Shown: positions 11,454 through 24,457, counted from the first letter of the stretch. The stretch: DNA of 64,000 nt from Oxytricha trifallax (GCA_000711775.1 ARYC01002635.1:22572-86571), one strand, 5' to 3'. A program made the numbers and translations. Notes: generated by a model not told the origin, from the letters alone.

Positions 11454-12387
11454 GCATTCACTGCTATACATTTTTGAATATTTTTATTTTTTCCTCCATT
11501 AAAGGTTTATTGATCAATTAAAAACACATAATTTCGTCAGTACTTTGTTTGAGTATTTTTAATTATCAAAGATATCTATTAACGCACACTTGATAGCGGT
11601 ATTATTTGATTTTTAGGGTATTGAGAAAAATTTTACTACTCAACATTTAAGCATCACTATATATTCGCATTAAGTTTTGGTAACAGTCTTTTTAAAGTAA
11701 TGCTTTTTCTACTATAACTAAAAGTGATAGTCTATTAATATATGGCTGCTACTTTCAAGAAACTTAAGAAGCCATTTCATATAGCTTACTTGAAGTGAAA
11801 AGAACTGATAAGCATTTGAGGCATTCTTGCTTAAGAGATTTGTTTTGCTATACAATTTTTTACTGATTTTTACTTAGAATATTCTAAGAACCTTTCTCCA
11901 TCCATAACAACAAATCTTAAATAAACAGTATAGTGAAATATTTCTCATCCAAAGTTGACAAAATAATTCGCTAATATTTTTTATGAAATTAAGGAATTTT
12001 AGATTTATGAGTACGAACTTTAAATAAAAACGGATCTTTTGTATTTTATACAAAAATATAAATATCAATTGCAAAATGAAATTTCACTTCAAAGTATTCT
12101 TAAGATTACACTTTCATTATGAAATATAAACTTTTATTTTTGTATTAAAATACGAAAGATTCGTGTTTTTGAAGTTTAAACTCATAAAATACAAAAATTA
12201 TTTATTTTGATATTTTAGTGTATTTATATAAGACATTTACAATTTATAATAAAAATAGATAAATTAAAATGAAATTAATTAAGAAAGAAAGAATGGAAAC
12301 CTATAGATTTTGACGAAGAAGATGTCTGTTTATTCACAAAAAATGTAAGTTACAATAAAGATATCTAAAATTTTATTTTTTTTACAG
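11454..12387. other. AT-rich stretch, no gene seen
   Basis: No convincing frame. The block 12285-12345 (AGAATGGAAACC...) is slightly less AT-rich and may be the start of the MORN-bearing segment that follows. Confidence 0.4.
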
Positions 12388-12527
12388 ATGCCCAACCTGG
12401 CACGTGCAGTTAAAGGACAAGACACCCAATTCACAGTGGAACAGTTAGAACTGGACAAGGAACTTAAATCTGGAAAAATGGATATAAATATGAAGGAGAA
12501 TGGAAAGACAATGAAATTGTTTTTAGA
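12388..12527 (+). CDS. Fragment with a MORN-type repeat (MDS-like island)
   Basis: Read with TAA as Gln, the plus frame gives SGTVRTGQGTQIWKNG followed by YKYEGEWKDNEI. This is the GxGxxxWxxGxxYxGxWxxG pattern of MORN repeats, known from membrane- and cytoskeleton-associated proteins. Just before it is TTTTTTTACAG, a good intron 3' end, at about 12389. Only about one and a half repeats are present, so this is a fragment: either one macronuclear-destined segment or an orphan piece. The G+C content is clearly above the flanks. Confidence 0.5.
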
Positions 12528-12751
12528 TTTTCATTTTTGTTAATTGTTATAACCTTTGATTTAATCGTTACTAATATTCTTATAATCATCTAATTTTCTT
12601 TTTATTTATCATAATTTCCATTTGGTCATAAAGCTTTTTATTATCATACTATTTATACCATGACTAATTAATTAAGGTGATGAATGAAAATAAATCTTCA
12701 TCAGGATGAATCATCCTCATGTTATTTGTTAATTATAGTTGCTATTAGATT

Positions 12752-13885
12752 TAACCATACATTCGACTATCTCGTCAATGATAAGAAGCTGAAGTATTGG
12801 TCAAATTTCTCTCTTTGAGGACAGCTGTGATGTTTCATCTCCATTTTCTTGATATTCACATCTCAGTATAATAAATAGGCAACTTTATGAAGAAAAATAG
12901 AATATATAGAATGTCTGACAAGAAAGGTAATCTAGTAATGAGAGTGATTGACTTTAATGTTAAGACAAATTTGGGTTATAAATAAGATTAGACGCAGAAG
13001 TCTTAATATTATTGTTTCAAGTTTATTCATGCTTATGAGGCTGTGTTAATATTTAATACCTTTATATCTAGATCTTGGTATAAGAGGTAAAGCAATATTT
13101 AGGTTTATGATTAAAAGTTAAAATTCAAACTTATTCTATTCTTGATGGAATTAGTAGAGCTAATGGTTTACATACATGTATTTTTAACCCTCGTTCAATA
13201 ATAACTCAATAGTATTTACAGTTCTCGCAATAACTGAGAGCAAAGTAGGTTAACTAAGATAATATTTTAATTGTTTATAACATGTCAATTAAAAAGAATT
13301 TAAGACTCAGGGATGGAATATGGAAGATTAACGATTCTCAAGAACGAAATGTGCCTTACATTTTCCTTACATTTAAGATAAATAATTAAAAAAATTTAAT
13401 CAATAATGAATAATCATTAATACTTTGTAAAATTTTCAAACATAAAACATAAAGAAATTGAGTAAACAGCGTTTCAATAACTACAATCACTCTCATAAGC
13501 ATTTCCAACATCATGCCAGAATTATTATTACAAATGTCTTTAACTCTCCTTGAGAAGTCACCGGCTAAGTTATCTGCTGATGCTACAAAGTGTCACTCCT
13601 ATAAAAATACATAAGTTAGATAAATTTTTTGAAACTTACATTAAAATGAATGAATAGGCGCTTTATAGTCACCATTCTTAAGCTTTTGCAAAGTACTTAT
13701 AATTATTCATTTTAAATTAAACTTTTCCTCCTTATTTTTCATAACTCCTCAATTTAATGATATTTAAATTCCTTAATTTGATAGAATAGAGTTATATTGG
13801 GAGTTATGACAGGGAAACTCAAGAACCTTTTACTTTATCATTTTATGCAAATCTAAAGTTGCCCATGATGTAAAGTTACTGATAC
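12752..13885 (+). pseudogene. TBE-3: decayed TBE transposase, split by an insertion
   Basis: From 12752 to about 13375 the sequence aligns by eye with the TBE-6 transposase: RAVMF before the gap, the DEAVF region as HAYEAVL (first Asp lost), TFISRSWYKR and VYDQKLK. Between about 13376 and 13740 lies foreign sequence. From 13760 to 13885 the region resumes with FDRIELYWEL and the LLYHFMQ block. No TBE termini or partner genes remain. The insertion contains a minus-strand coding-like stretch near 13490-13592 (ASADNLAGDFSRRVKDI) of unknown origin. Confidence 0.8.
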
Positions 13886-14764
13886 AGTTAATTGTTAAAT
13901 TATACCTTTTAAATACTTTCGCATATACATTTTATTTGAACCATAATTATTTACATATAACCTATTAATATTCTAATTAATGGTGAGTTGATTGAGAAAT
14001 TTTATCAATATAACAAATGAAGGATTCTGGAATTTTTAAATTAAAATTGGAATACTTTTTATTGGTCAGTTATAACATACTGTTAAAGAGCAACTTCTAA
14101 TAAATTCTTTTAAGGACAATACTTTACTTCGTAAGACTTGTTGAGAAAAAAGATTTACTTATTGGTCTCTTTAAAATTGCAAGCCAATCAAAGAAGAAAC
14201 TAAATTTCATTCACCTTTCATGCAAAATTTAGAATGAAATACACTATTCAAAGGTATAATGAGAACTCATATTACAAATCTATTTTTGATATACCATTCC
14301 AAGTATTTATTTATATATTTTACTAAATGATTACAATTTAGGATTAATTTTATTTAAGGAACTATAAAATTGATCACCCAGTTTTTATCAAATATTGTCA
14401 TCCAACGATATAGGAATTTTAAGAATTATCAAAAGAGAACAGCTCCATAAATAATATTAAAGCAATTAAAGGAAGTTCATTCAAAAATATTAGCTTCTTA
14501 ATTATGGATTGATTAGAAAGATTTTCAATATTTAAAATTTACACTCTACCCAGTTAAGACAAAAATTTAGTGGTAAATTAATATATTTTTTAACTTCGAA
14601 ATTAATAACTACAAAGATTAACATATCAATGACTTTTCTTATAGAACTTACATAAAATTATGCAAAATAAAGTGGAAAATTTAAGCTAATAACAGTAAAA
14701 TTAATAGCAATTTTAATACTTTTAATAATAATAAAAAGTGGAAATGCTTCAACAGCTTTGTTAT
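13886..14764. other. AT-rich stretch, no gene seen
   Basis: No protein-like frame, no repeat of note. Confidence 0.4.
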
Positions 14765-14890
14765 TCATCCAGAAAAATTCATTCCATCAGCATAATTCAA
14801 ACTCTTTACTGCTATCTGATCCATTCTGAAGTTTCTGTCTTTCACTTCCGGTAACTTATTGCTATATAAGTATTCTAAAAACATAGACAT
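14765..14890 (-). CDS. Short coding-like island, unknown
   Basis: ATG at 14890 to TGA at 14765-14767, 41 residues, beginning MSMFLEYLYSNKLPEVK and containing RNFRMDQIAVKSLNYADG. The composition is protein-like and the stretch is richer in G+C than its surroundings. It may be one MDS of a larger gene whose other parts lie elsewhere. No family recognised. Confidence 0.35.
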   Translation of the reverse strand: MSMFLEYLYSNKLPEVKDRNFRMDQIAVKSLNYADGMNFSG

Positions 14891-15855
14891 CTAAAATGTA
14901 ACTTAAAAAAGTAATGTGAAAGTACAGCTGCTCTGTCTCATCTTAAAAGGTTTTCATTTAACTTTAAAATGTTAATTATAATTTGTCAATATCTTTTTAT
15001 TTATCATAAATGAACATAGCTTACCTTAACAATGAAGTTATTCAAAAGATGATTGAGGTTAGCTTCCACTGGTCAAAGAATGTGTTTAAAAGAGACTTTC
15101 TTTCCTTATGCTGTGATTTCAGTGTTTTACTTCGTATTTATGAACTTTGTATTAAAGAGTAATTTACTTAAATTTTACAGAATTGTAGGCCATTATTTTA
15201 TTAATGATTTGACATATAATGAATGTATAATAAGTAATAAAAAAATAAGAATTAATAAAGCTTAATGTCTTCTTTTGTGTTTCATACTTATAATTTCTAC
15301 TGAACTTTTTGTTTACACTAGCTAGCATACAGAGAAACATCATTATCAATGTTAGGAGCATTCGCTTCTCAGTATGTTTCCAAAGTAAATTAGTTATTTA
15401 TATTTACCTAGATTGAATATAATTAATCTATATAGTTTAATTCTTCTATAAATTATTTATAACAAAAACATGGGCATCTTTATTTACCTTAAAATATAGT
15501 CAATTTATTTTATTTACTTTATGTTCTTGCTTCTAAATTTATTAATAAATAGATCAATTTTACTAAAATAACTCTGATATAACCTTAGTAGTTCCATTTA
15601 GATACTTCAATTAATTATTCTATCAATTTTGAAATAATAATCATAAATAAAAATATTTTAAGATATTATTATATTAATTAAATTAATCTATTTTATGTAA
15701 TAAATAAGCATAAAGTATTTTTTCCTGTCTAAGTTTCCGAATATGATATACAAAATTTAAATGATTCACCAGTATTCTCTCATTATTTTCTATGCAATCC
15801 TTATTATAAATGAGCAGAATTGCTTGTTCTCAACCAAATTTATAAATTTCTACAG
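14891..15855. other. AT-rich stretch, no supported gene
   Basis: Short standard-code frames near 15053-15265 and 15164-15361 overlap on opposite strands, and neither is convincing. Confidence 0.4.
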
Positions 15856-16095
15856 ATATTGAGTAAATCGCAAGTCGATAGTTCCAACGAGTTGAAGAAA
15901 TAGACGCAAATACTTTGAGTGAGTTTGATTGAAAGAACATCGAGGAGGCTTATTCCAGATGAAAGTAGTTTGTTAGACCATTTACATTATTCTAATAGTA
16001 AGTTCATTTTGCTGAGCTATGTAGTCGTCGCCTATTTTAATGAATATTCGGACAAGTTCCCTACCTTGGTTACTGAAATGTATTTATGTTTATGA
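15856..16095 (+). CDS. Coding-like island, unknown
   Basis: It follows TTTCTACAG, a plausible intron 3' end. The frame reads ILSKSQVDSSNELKK, meets one TGA at 15916-15918, then continues IERTSRRLIPDESSLLDH and on through YVVVAYFNEYSDKFPTL to TGA at 16093-16095. Gln is written TAG once. The in-frame TGA suggests decay or a missed splice. Not recognised. Confidence 0.35.
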
Positions 16096-16621
16096 TATAT
16101 TGTGATAATTTAATCAATTTAAAATTTATCAGCTTATTTAGATAAATAAACAGTAATTTAAATACAAGCAAATTTAAATGGGTTTAGACTGTTTAGGAGA
16201 TTTTTATTTTGCTGAATTATGGCAAAAACCTTACTTAAGCAAGGTAAATGGTATTTAATCTATTTTACCTTTAAACAATTAAATTAAGTTTTCAATTTAA
16301 AACCAATATTTTATAATAAGATAAATTTTAATTGACTATAAGAGTTGGCTTAATTTTATATTATCTTTATTTTAGGCATTAGATCATCAAATTTGCCTAT
16401 ATTGTCAAGTTTCAAATTCAAATAATAATATAATTCAGTTATTATTCAATTTCCTTAAATAAATTGAAACTTTTGAATTAATCTAAAGAAAATCAGTATA
16501 TTTTGATTACTAATATTAAGCGAGTATATTAAAAATGTGGTTGTTGTTAAAAATAAATTAAAAAAACGAGAGAATTAGAATTATATTAAATCAAATTTTA
16601 TTTTTTATAATAAATGAAAAA
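16096..16621. other. AT-rich stretch, no gene seen
   Basis: Nothing recognisable between the preceding island and the Arf fragment. Confidence 0.4.
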
Positions 16622-17029
16622 ATGGGTTCAATGTTCTCCAAAGTATGGCAAAGACTTATTGGCAAGAAAGAGATAAAAATTCTCATGGTCAGTCTCGATG
16701 CTGCTGGTAAAGCCACCATCCTTTAAAAGGTAAAGCTCGGTGAGGTCGTAACAACTATCCCAACAATCGGCTTCAACGTCGAGACAGTTTACTACAAGAA
16801 CATCAGTTTCATTGTGTAGGATGTAGGCAGTCAAGATAAGATCAGACTCCACTGGAGACACTACTTAAAGAATACCAAAGGTCTCATCTTCGTCGTTGAC
16901 TCCAACGATAGAGACATAGTTGATGATGCCAGAGAAGTGCTCCACAAGATGATCGCTGAGGAAGAACTTAAAGAAGTAGTTCTCTTGGTATTCGCCAACA
17001 AGCAAGATCTTCCAGGCGCTATGACTAGC
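16622..17029 (+). pseudogene. Arf-family small GTPase, truncated after residue ~135
   Basis: Starts [12 protein letters not shown], keeping the myristoylation Gly2. The colinear match to Arf1 is unmistakable: IPTIGFNVE (switch I, Thr48), [19 protein letters not shown], and [11 protein letters not shown] ending at residue 134, the same number as in Arf1. After that the homology stops and AT-rich sequence follows, so the last ~45 residues are missing. P-loop residue 24 is Ser (normally Gly) and residue 31 is Ala (normally the Mg-binding Thr); switch II reads QDVGSQDK with Trp66 as TAG/Gln and Gly70 as Ser. Gln71 is kept. Most likely a degenerate germline copy, less likely one MDS of a divergent Arf. 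Confidence 0.9.
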
Positions 17030-20000
17030 ACAAATTATTGCTTTTCCTTATAAATATATGTTTAATTCAGAAAGTAATATATTCAATATAACTCACTTTT
17101 TTAAAGTAATAATATGATAAATTTCTAATTCTCTCGTTTTTTGAATTTATTTTTAACAACCTCCTTGAATATACTCGCTTAATATTATAATAAGTTAAAT
17201 TTGGTTTTCCTAATATCTCACAATGCAAGTATAAGATCTCATCCAAGGTATCTATTAGTACATATATGAAATTATTTAAGAGAATTTTCAATATCTATGA
17301 TAATTAATTCCTAAATTTCAATAAGATCTTCCTTGATAAAGATTATTTTTGGACTATTACATATTAATAAAAAATAATTTTTATATGAAAAATATAATGA
17401 CTGAAATATGAGATTTATACTATTAAGCATCAAGTGATTGATAAAATTTGATTTTTCAAGGGATTATTTAATACAATTAATTGACAATTATGAACTGGTT
17501 TTTTATTTTTTATAACATATTAGAAATTTAATCAGAAATTTGTTAATGTAATCAACAATATATATACAAAACTGAATTAAAGTTTAATATTATTATAGCA
17601 TAAAAAATCTCATTTTAAAGTTACCTTCTGAATTTTAAGACGAACCTGTTTATTTCGCTTCATTAATTCTAAAACACAATCTTAAATTACTGTACTTAAA
17701 TTTATATTACTAATGTTTACCACTTTAAAGGATACTTCATTTTTATTTCTAATTGCAGGCAAGCTCTTGACCAATCTTTAGTATTAATCTTGTAGATGCA
17801 ACTCTTTAAAAATAATCTATTTCAAATATTTCAAGTCCAAATATGAAATTAATTTAGTTTAAAAATATGGCACCTTAGTATTTATACTGAATGTTGTTGA
17901 GAATTATAACTAAAAAAGAAAGTATTTTTCAATCAATGGCAATAATCACGGAAATTAAAATTAAAATATAGAAATTTCACGCAAACTTAGCAAAATTAAG
18001 TTGAGAGCTCTATATAGCAATACACTAGATACGAACAGAAGGTCTTTATGATCATTATAATGATGAAAATAGCATTAAAATTATAGTACCATGGAAAAGA
18101 TGGTTTAGTCATTACTTCATTTCTAAAATTGTTCTGTTCTAGTTATTTTAAAGTTTTACTAGCAAACTACAAATAACCATATTTTCCAAAGTTTAATGGA
18201 TGTCGAGACAGACGTTGAGGAATGGTTCAGTTTCGAAATCAAATTAATCAAAGATATCTTAATAAAGTATATAAGAAAATATTTTATCTAGGCAATTTTG
18301 GTTAAGATGGTGTTCATATACCCTCCCTACAAGTCAATAAATGTTTCTACGAATATGAAAAATAAGAATCTTACATATGTGGACTTCCTTTAACTAATTA
18401 CGGTAATTTAAATTATCTCACGCTCTGCCATTTTTATATATATTGTTAACTCAATTTATCAATACTAATACTTAAAAATATAGACTATCATATGTGTTTT
18501 TTTTATCGAGATCTCAGTTTTTAGAGAGCTGAAACCATTGAAAGTTGTCCAATATTGCTGCAAATCAAAAATAAGAACTCAAGATATTTCAGATTCACAA
18601 ATAATAAATATTTGCTAAATTTATAAAATCTAGGAGCTCCATACCACTTCAAGTACCATTGAATGCCAGCAATTCGCATATTTAACGAAAGAGTCTAGTA
18701 TTGTGAGCTCATTTTTCTAATAAGTGATGTTAAATATTTATCACTTTTAGTCATTAATGCGAAAGATGTGAAAAGAACAAAGAAAATTCATTTTAAATAA
18801 AAATATATCAGTGGATTCTTAAGTAACTGAAGAAGAAAATATTTTTCAATTGTTATTTTAAAAATATGGCTTTGAAGCTTCGAGAAATTGTTAAAGAGAC
18901 TGAGTGGTCTGACATTTACTTCCGAGAAATTGAGTATTTTAATAAAATCTGAATAATGAGATTTTTTAAGTATAATAGACAAAAGATAAATAATCAATAC
19001 TTTGATTGTTTGAACAGGCTAAAATTGCTCTAGAGTTTATTGATGAACTATTATTATTCAAAAAAATGAGAGAATACTTGGATGCTGTTTAGAACAAATG
19101 AATATATCTACAAATTGATTAGTAATTGAGCATCATACATTTATAATAACAATAAATATTATTTGGAAGTTGGTAAATTGTTGTAACAAATTTTTATTGC
19201 ACTAAATTTATCTTACTTAAATCTTTTATAATAATAATAATTCTGACCAGGAAACATTTCCTTCCCATTATTAAGCATCTAAAGATTAAGTTTTAATATA
19301 TCTGGTTTAATTTTCTATAAATTATTCAAATTTATTATTGCAAGCATTAATTGAGGGAATAAACCTATTTTTACTATTAAGAAATAATAATTAATTTATT
19401 TATTCTATTAGTATATTATGAAAAGATTGTTTAATTGGAAATAATTGTTTTCTGTTTACTTTAAATCTATATTCAAGAAAGACTACGATATGGACCAAGT
19501 TAATTCAATTTCAAAAAAGGCAAGCATGCATATTGATTTCTAAATAAATTTTAATGAAAAGCAAATAAGTTTAATATTTCTTAGTAAATTATTTAATAGG
19601 GAATATTAGATTAAATAAAATGATAGAAAGTTTGAGAGATTAATATTTTATTGTAAATTATCAACAACAAAAAACTTTAAATATAAAGAAATATCTATTT
19701 TCACAATATAAATCATGAAATCTAAATTCATGTTAACATATTAATTCCATCATTATTCTTATTTAAAAATTCCTATAAAAACTGTATAATATTCTAGAAG
19801 TCACAAGTGAATAAAATTAAATAGAAACCTTAGATTTTAAATTTGCTAGTAATCTTCAAAGATAAATACTTAAAAATTATTTAAATTTTCAGAAATTTGA
19901 TGCTGAAAAATTATTAATAATATAGTACTTACAAAGGATGGAGAAAAAAGTCAATTAAAAGTAAAATATTATGGAATTATTTAAGTAATATTAACTGTAA

Positions 20001-20438
20001 ATAAAAATTACTGATTAAGACGGATCATATAACTATTTAATATAATTCTAAAGATAAATCTGTTCAAGATTTTAAAATATGAATGAAAAAATGTGAAAAT
20101 TGGATAACAAATTTCGTTTACAACCTTTGAAAAATCATTAACTCAACAAATTTCAATATTTTTGTGGGACATAACTTAGATTATGATAGAGTTTTACAAT
20201 GCTAATTAAAATGGCCATTTATAATAATAATTAAAAAAAGGAATAGTTTTAAACTTATCTGAGATGATCTGATTGCTTATAAAATTTTCTCTTTTGATTT
20301 CACAACACTCTTCTTGACTTAAGAGAAAACCTATCCTACAGTTACTTCTAATTGTTCAGATTATATCAATTATCAATGCTTTGAACTATGTTTAGTTAAA
20401 ACATGATAAGGATTACTTTCAACCATAAAACTAATAGG
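17030..20438. other. Long AT-rich stretch, no supported gene
   Basis: The longest ATG-initiated TGA-only frame is 18091-18771 (226 codons), but frames of this length are expected by chance at this base composition and no domain is visible. No transposon ends seen. Confidence 0.4.
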
Positions 20439-20766
20439 TCATAAAAACTATCGATAGGACTAGTTTCTCTAATTAATACTGCTTTAAATCATAATACATT
20501 CTATCAATTCTGATGAACTGATCCTTGTCTGCTTATCTCTGCCGTCACAGCTCTATTGTAAAGATTTTTTATAAAGAATCCTCATTTCTTACCCTTACAT
20601 TAGAATAGTTAATGTATTGGTGATTATCATATTCAAAATATCTCTTCGGGTTGAACAGGCAACTGATTTGTCGCTTTACTAACTTATCACCTTGGTCTTT
20701 ACAGTCAGTGGTACCATTTATTAACCTTCTAATCTGAAAGTTTATCATGACTTTATTATAATACAT
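20439..20766 (-). CDS. Two-exon mini-gene candidate, unknown product
   Basis: ATG at 20766, exon 1 20599-20766 (56 codons), a 46-nt phase-0 intron 20553-20598 (GTAAGG...ATAG), exon 2 20552-20439 (38 codons with TGA). Both exons are whole numbers of codons, and splicing bypasses an in-frame TGA. The protein includes RRLINGTTDCKDQGDKLVK and, across the junction, YINYSN joined to SCDGRDKQTRISSSELIE. Not recognised; the fit of the intron is the main support. Confidence 0.4.
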
Positions 20767-22030
20767 AAATAGTCACTAACTTTAAAGAAGGTATATATAA
20801 CTTAAACTTATATACTCGATATCAACAAACAAATTAGATGGAAGCTAATCGACAAATTTAATCACAACAAATTTGTATATTAGTAATTTTTGAATAAGTA
20901 AATATATTTCTCATTATCGTAGAAATTGCTCAATATAAAAGCGTCTTAAGAATTGATAATCCTCAAAAATAATATTTTAGTAGAAATAAATTTCTATTCT
21001 TGACCATATTAATAAATTAATATAGAAGTTAATATAGTGTTCTTAATGATTTATTGCTTCTGAATTGTTTAATTTAAACTAAATTAAGCAATCCTAGTCA
21101 ATATTATATAGTTAAAGGAACATTATCAGGCAGTCTACGAGTTATGATCATCAATAAATTGAAGTCAAAATGCTTAATAGCAACTAGTAGGAATAATTTG
21201 CCTAAGCTCCTTTATCATCTGTTACTCTAATTAGTTTTGTATTGCTGTCAGTATACTTGCATAAGTGTAAAATATACATAATTTTAATCATTAATCTTTG
21301 AAATTTAAGAATTGTTTAAATTAATCACATAACGAATTATATTTATAAAATCATACTTAGTAATTAAAATGGAATTAAAGTTCAGAAATGATGTTGGAAC
21401 TACACTCAGAATTCAATCCTTTAAGCAAAATTTATACAAAGTAAGTAAAATTCATTCAAATTATTCAAATAAATATACTAATTAGACACTTTTTATTCAT
21501 TATATCTAAATAAATTATTATAATTCCTCATGCTTTTTAAAATGCACTGTGCAATATGCGCTCTCTTAATCACTCAATAATACAATATAGATTTAGAATT
21601 AAATTTTTTTTCAAACAAATTCTATTGATTATTGGATAGATCACGTAAATGTGTTAAACAGCAAACAGTTTAAGGAAATAATAAAAATAAAAAGTGGAAA
21701 TACTAAATAATATACTCAGTTTTATATACATTTTGTATCATACACAAAAATTCATTATATATATTTCATTTTTAATTACTTCAGTACAATTTAATTTGCA
21801 TTTATATTTTTAAAGGCAGTTTTTAATTTATCTGTATATCTCATATTTCCTATTGTTTTCTATTTTATCAATAATGAAAAATAATAAGGAAAATTGATGG
21901 TACTAAGTATTTAATACTAGTGAATTAGAATACTTATTACTGTAATAAAAAATGGAAATCACATAAAAATATTTTTATCTTTCCAATATTCTTCGTAAGC
22001 GCCACCCTCTGCATGTATCAGGCTTCCTTC
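20767..22030. other. AT-rich stretch, no gene seen
   Basis: No protein-like frame or repeat recognised. Confidence 0.4.
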
Positions 22031-22168
22031 TCACTGTTTTTAAGCTGCTTTACGAAGTATCTCCTTCTTCTACTCTTACAAACAAGACTTCTTTAAAAAA
22101 CAATTAAATATGCTTTTGTAACTTAAATTATCACAGGTTCCATCAGCGCATCCATCATAAGCTTTCAT
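22031..22168 (-). CDS. Short cysteine-bearing coding-like island
   Basis: ATG at 22168 to TGA at 22031-22033, 45 residues: MKAYDGCADGTCDNLSYK, then FLKKSCLQEQKKEIL with TAA and TAG as Gln. Four cysteines in a short span. Just downstream another frame reads LIHAEGGAYEEYWKDK. Perhaps one MDS; not recognised. Confidence 0.3.
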
Positions 22169-23751
22169 TTTTTTAATAGTTTATCTATTTCTTCTTTTTT
22201 TTCATAAATCACTAATCAAAATCATTTTAATAGGGGGTTTTTAAGTTAAAATTTAACCTAGTTTCTTCTAAAATGTAAATCATAGTAATATCAAACAGAG
22301 GTAATAATAGTAATAACTAAGTCTACCTATGTGAGTCCAATAAGAAATTAATAATAAGCTGACCTTAGTTTTTTATGGCAATTTAATCAAATTTAGAAGA
22401 AAAATAATTAGACTACGAATATATTTATAATTTAACTTCCTATATTATCTTTATTTTTTTAACAATTTTTACTACTAAATTTAATAATATTTATTGATAA
22501 TCATGATTTAAGCAACCTTAGCATAGTACCAGACTTGAAGAAAATTATTTAAAATACTCCAATTAGACTCGGTAAAATGATCATCAAATTTAAATAGTGA
22601 TAGCATTATTTTTCTCAAAAAAAACAATTAAAAAATGCCTAATTAATCTTTTAAAACATAGAATTAGCGAAAAGATTTCCCTTATAGTTATTTTCCTACA
22701 TCACCTCTTTAAAATTCATAGAATAGTATTAGGATATATAAAGAGTTCATTTCTTACTAAAGAACCTAGAAATGAATGAATTAAGATTAATCACTAAGAG
22801 AGTTATTAAAGTTAACTTCAGATTTAAACAAAAAAGAAGTAGAAGATTTTATATTTAATTAGAAAGCATGCTTTTTCTAATAAAACTATTAATGCATTAG
22901 AAAATTTGAGTATGAAACTGAGGCTTTGATGAATATTTCATGAAAAATTAAAATCATTAATCATCAATATAACTTTTTTTTCTAGTAATATAAGTTTAGT
23001 CATAAAAATCATTTGCTCACTCAAAAATGTTTAGAATATTCTTTCAGCTGACATTATCATTCATTATCATTTAAGTATAACTAGAGTATCTATTAAACAT
23101 CAATATTACATGATTTATCTTTTAATATAGTCTTGTCAAAAGAGACATTATATGAAGACTCACCAAATTATGCAAACAAACTTTTTCATTGATAAACATA
23201 TTAAAAGTGTTACTTGCTTGCTGTTAGCAACAAGAAGTAGGAGACACAAATAGAAACACTCAGAGCTGCCAATGATTGAATTCATTAGCATTTTATACTT
23301 ATATTATTGTGTTATTCTAGTAACGTTAGAAATGAATTTTAAAATAATATTAAAATAAACTTTTGATAAATATTTTAATATATTGTTCTTACAATGTAAA
23401 TCCTATTTATAGAATTCTGTCTTAAAAGTAGCGAGCTTCAAACACTTAAATCCTCAAATATAGTTTATAATGATAGTAATCGCATTTAAAGCTTCACTCT
23501 CAAAATCATCACTTTCAATCACTTTCTTCTCTTTTTACTCACCAAAGTTCTTAATGGCTTAGAATTGTTAATCACTCTGCATGTCAATTTCATTGTCCTA
23601 GCTAGTCCTACAGAGGAGTTATATAAAGTTTCAAAACTGAATTAACTAATGAGTCTGTGATCGATATATGTTTAGATGGTGAAATTACATCATAGTCTAT
23701 ATAATTGTCATTACTTTATTTAAAAAAAACTGTAAAGTAGAAAATTAAAAA
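22169..23751. other. AT-rich stretch, no supported gene
   Basis: The standard-code frame at 22597-22779 is low-complexity. The block 23480-23640 is slightly richer but gives no clean frame. Confidence 0.4.
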
Positions 23752-24085
23752 ATAATATTGTCGGAGTAGAATCTCCCCGGAATTCTGACTCCAAGCACAG
23801 TCTACAGCTTCAGGAAATTATTGGCAGTTAAGTTTTTTCTGGTCAGGTGAGGAGGGAGGTTCTTAGTCTGGAGAGTTTAGTAGTTGCTGTTATTGTTGTT
23901 ATTACTATTGGAGTAGTTGTTGTTGTATTGCTCGTATTGATACTGGTCATGAAATTTTATCGTTGAGAATGAGGACAAAAACTGATGTCTAAAATTCAAG
24001 TATTCTGATATAACGTTTGCAATTTTTAAAGAATGCTTAATCAAATTTCAATTAAAAATGAATATTGAATTCTAATATTGGAATA
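23752..24085 (-). repeat. Asn/Gln-rich repeat, copy A
   Basis: The minus strand reads open as SEYLNFRHQFLSSFST, then HDQYQYEQYNNNYSNSN, and ends with NFLKLQTVLGVRIPGRFY. A second copy lies at 32509-32848, inserted in the TBE-4 57K gene. The pair share the ACATCAG...TATAA/CAATACG...CAATACAACAAC core and the flanking AACGTTTGC. It is either a gene segment that has been copied or a small mobile element with coding-like content. Copy A has the better frame. Confidence 0.65.
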
Positions 24086-24426
24086 TTAGCACTGGAATGC
24101 CAATAATCATTATACAATAATATTCTTAATCAAAAAGATGTATTAGAATTTATAAATAATTGAATGCAATTATTAAATTTATTGTTTTATGAGTGCTTAT
24201 ATAAGTAAATTAAAAAATAAAACATATCAATAAAATAAATGAAGGATGAATTTGTAGAGCAATGCTGAACTTTTTACTTGTGATTATTTAAGGTAAATAT
24301 CGACGAACAATATTCAATATTTTTATGGTATTTTTTAAAGTGTGAATTTTAATATCAATAATTTGATGCCAAACTTATTAATAATTGATTCGTGATTAAA
24401 TTAGTTGTTGTTTAGTTAAAAAACAG

Positions 24427-24457
24427 AGAACATATATATATATATATATATTGTTCT
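24427..24457. repeat. (TA)n hairpin
   Basis: GAGAACA, about ten TA units, then TGTTCTC: a perfect short palindrome capable of cruciform extrusion. No known function. Confidence 0.7.

Noticed and set aside
18091..18771. 226-codon ATG-initiated TGA-only frame
   Set aside because: At this base composition dozens of such frames are expected by chance; no domain or GC shift supports it.
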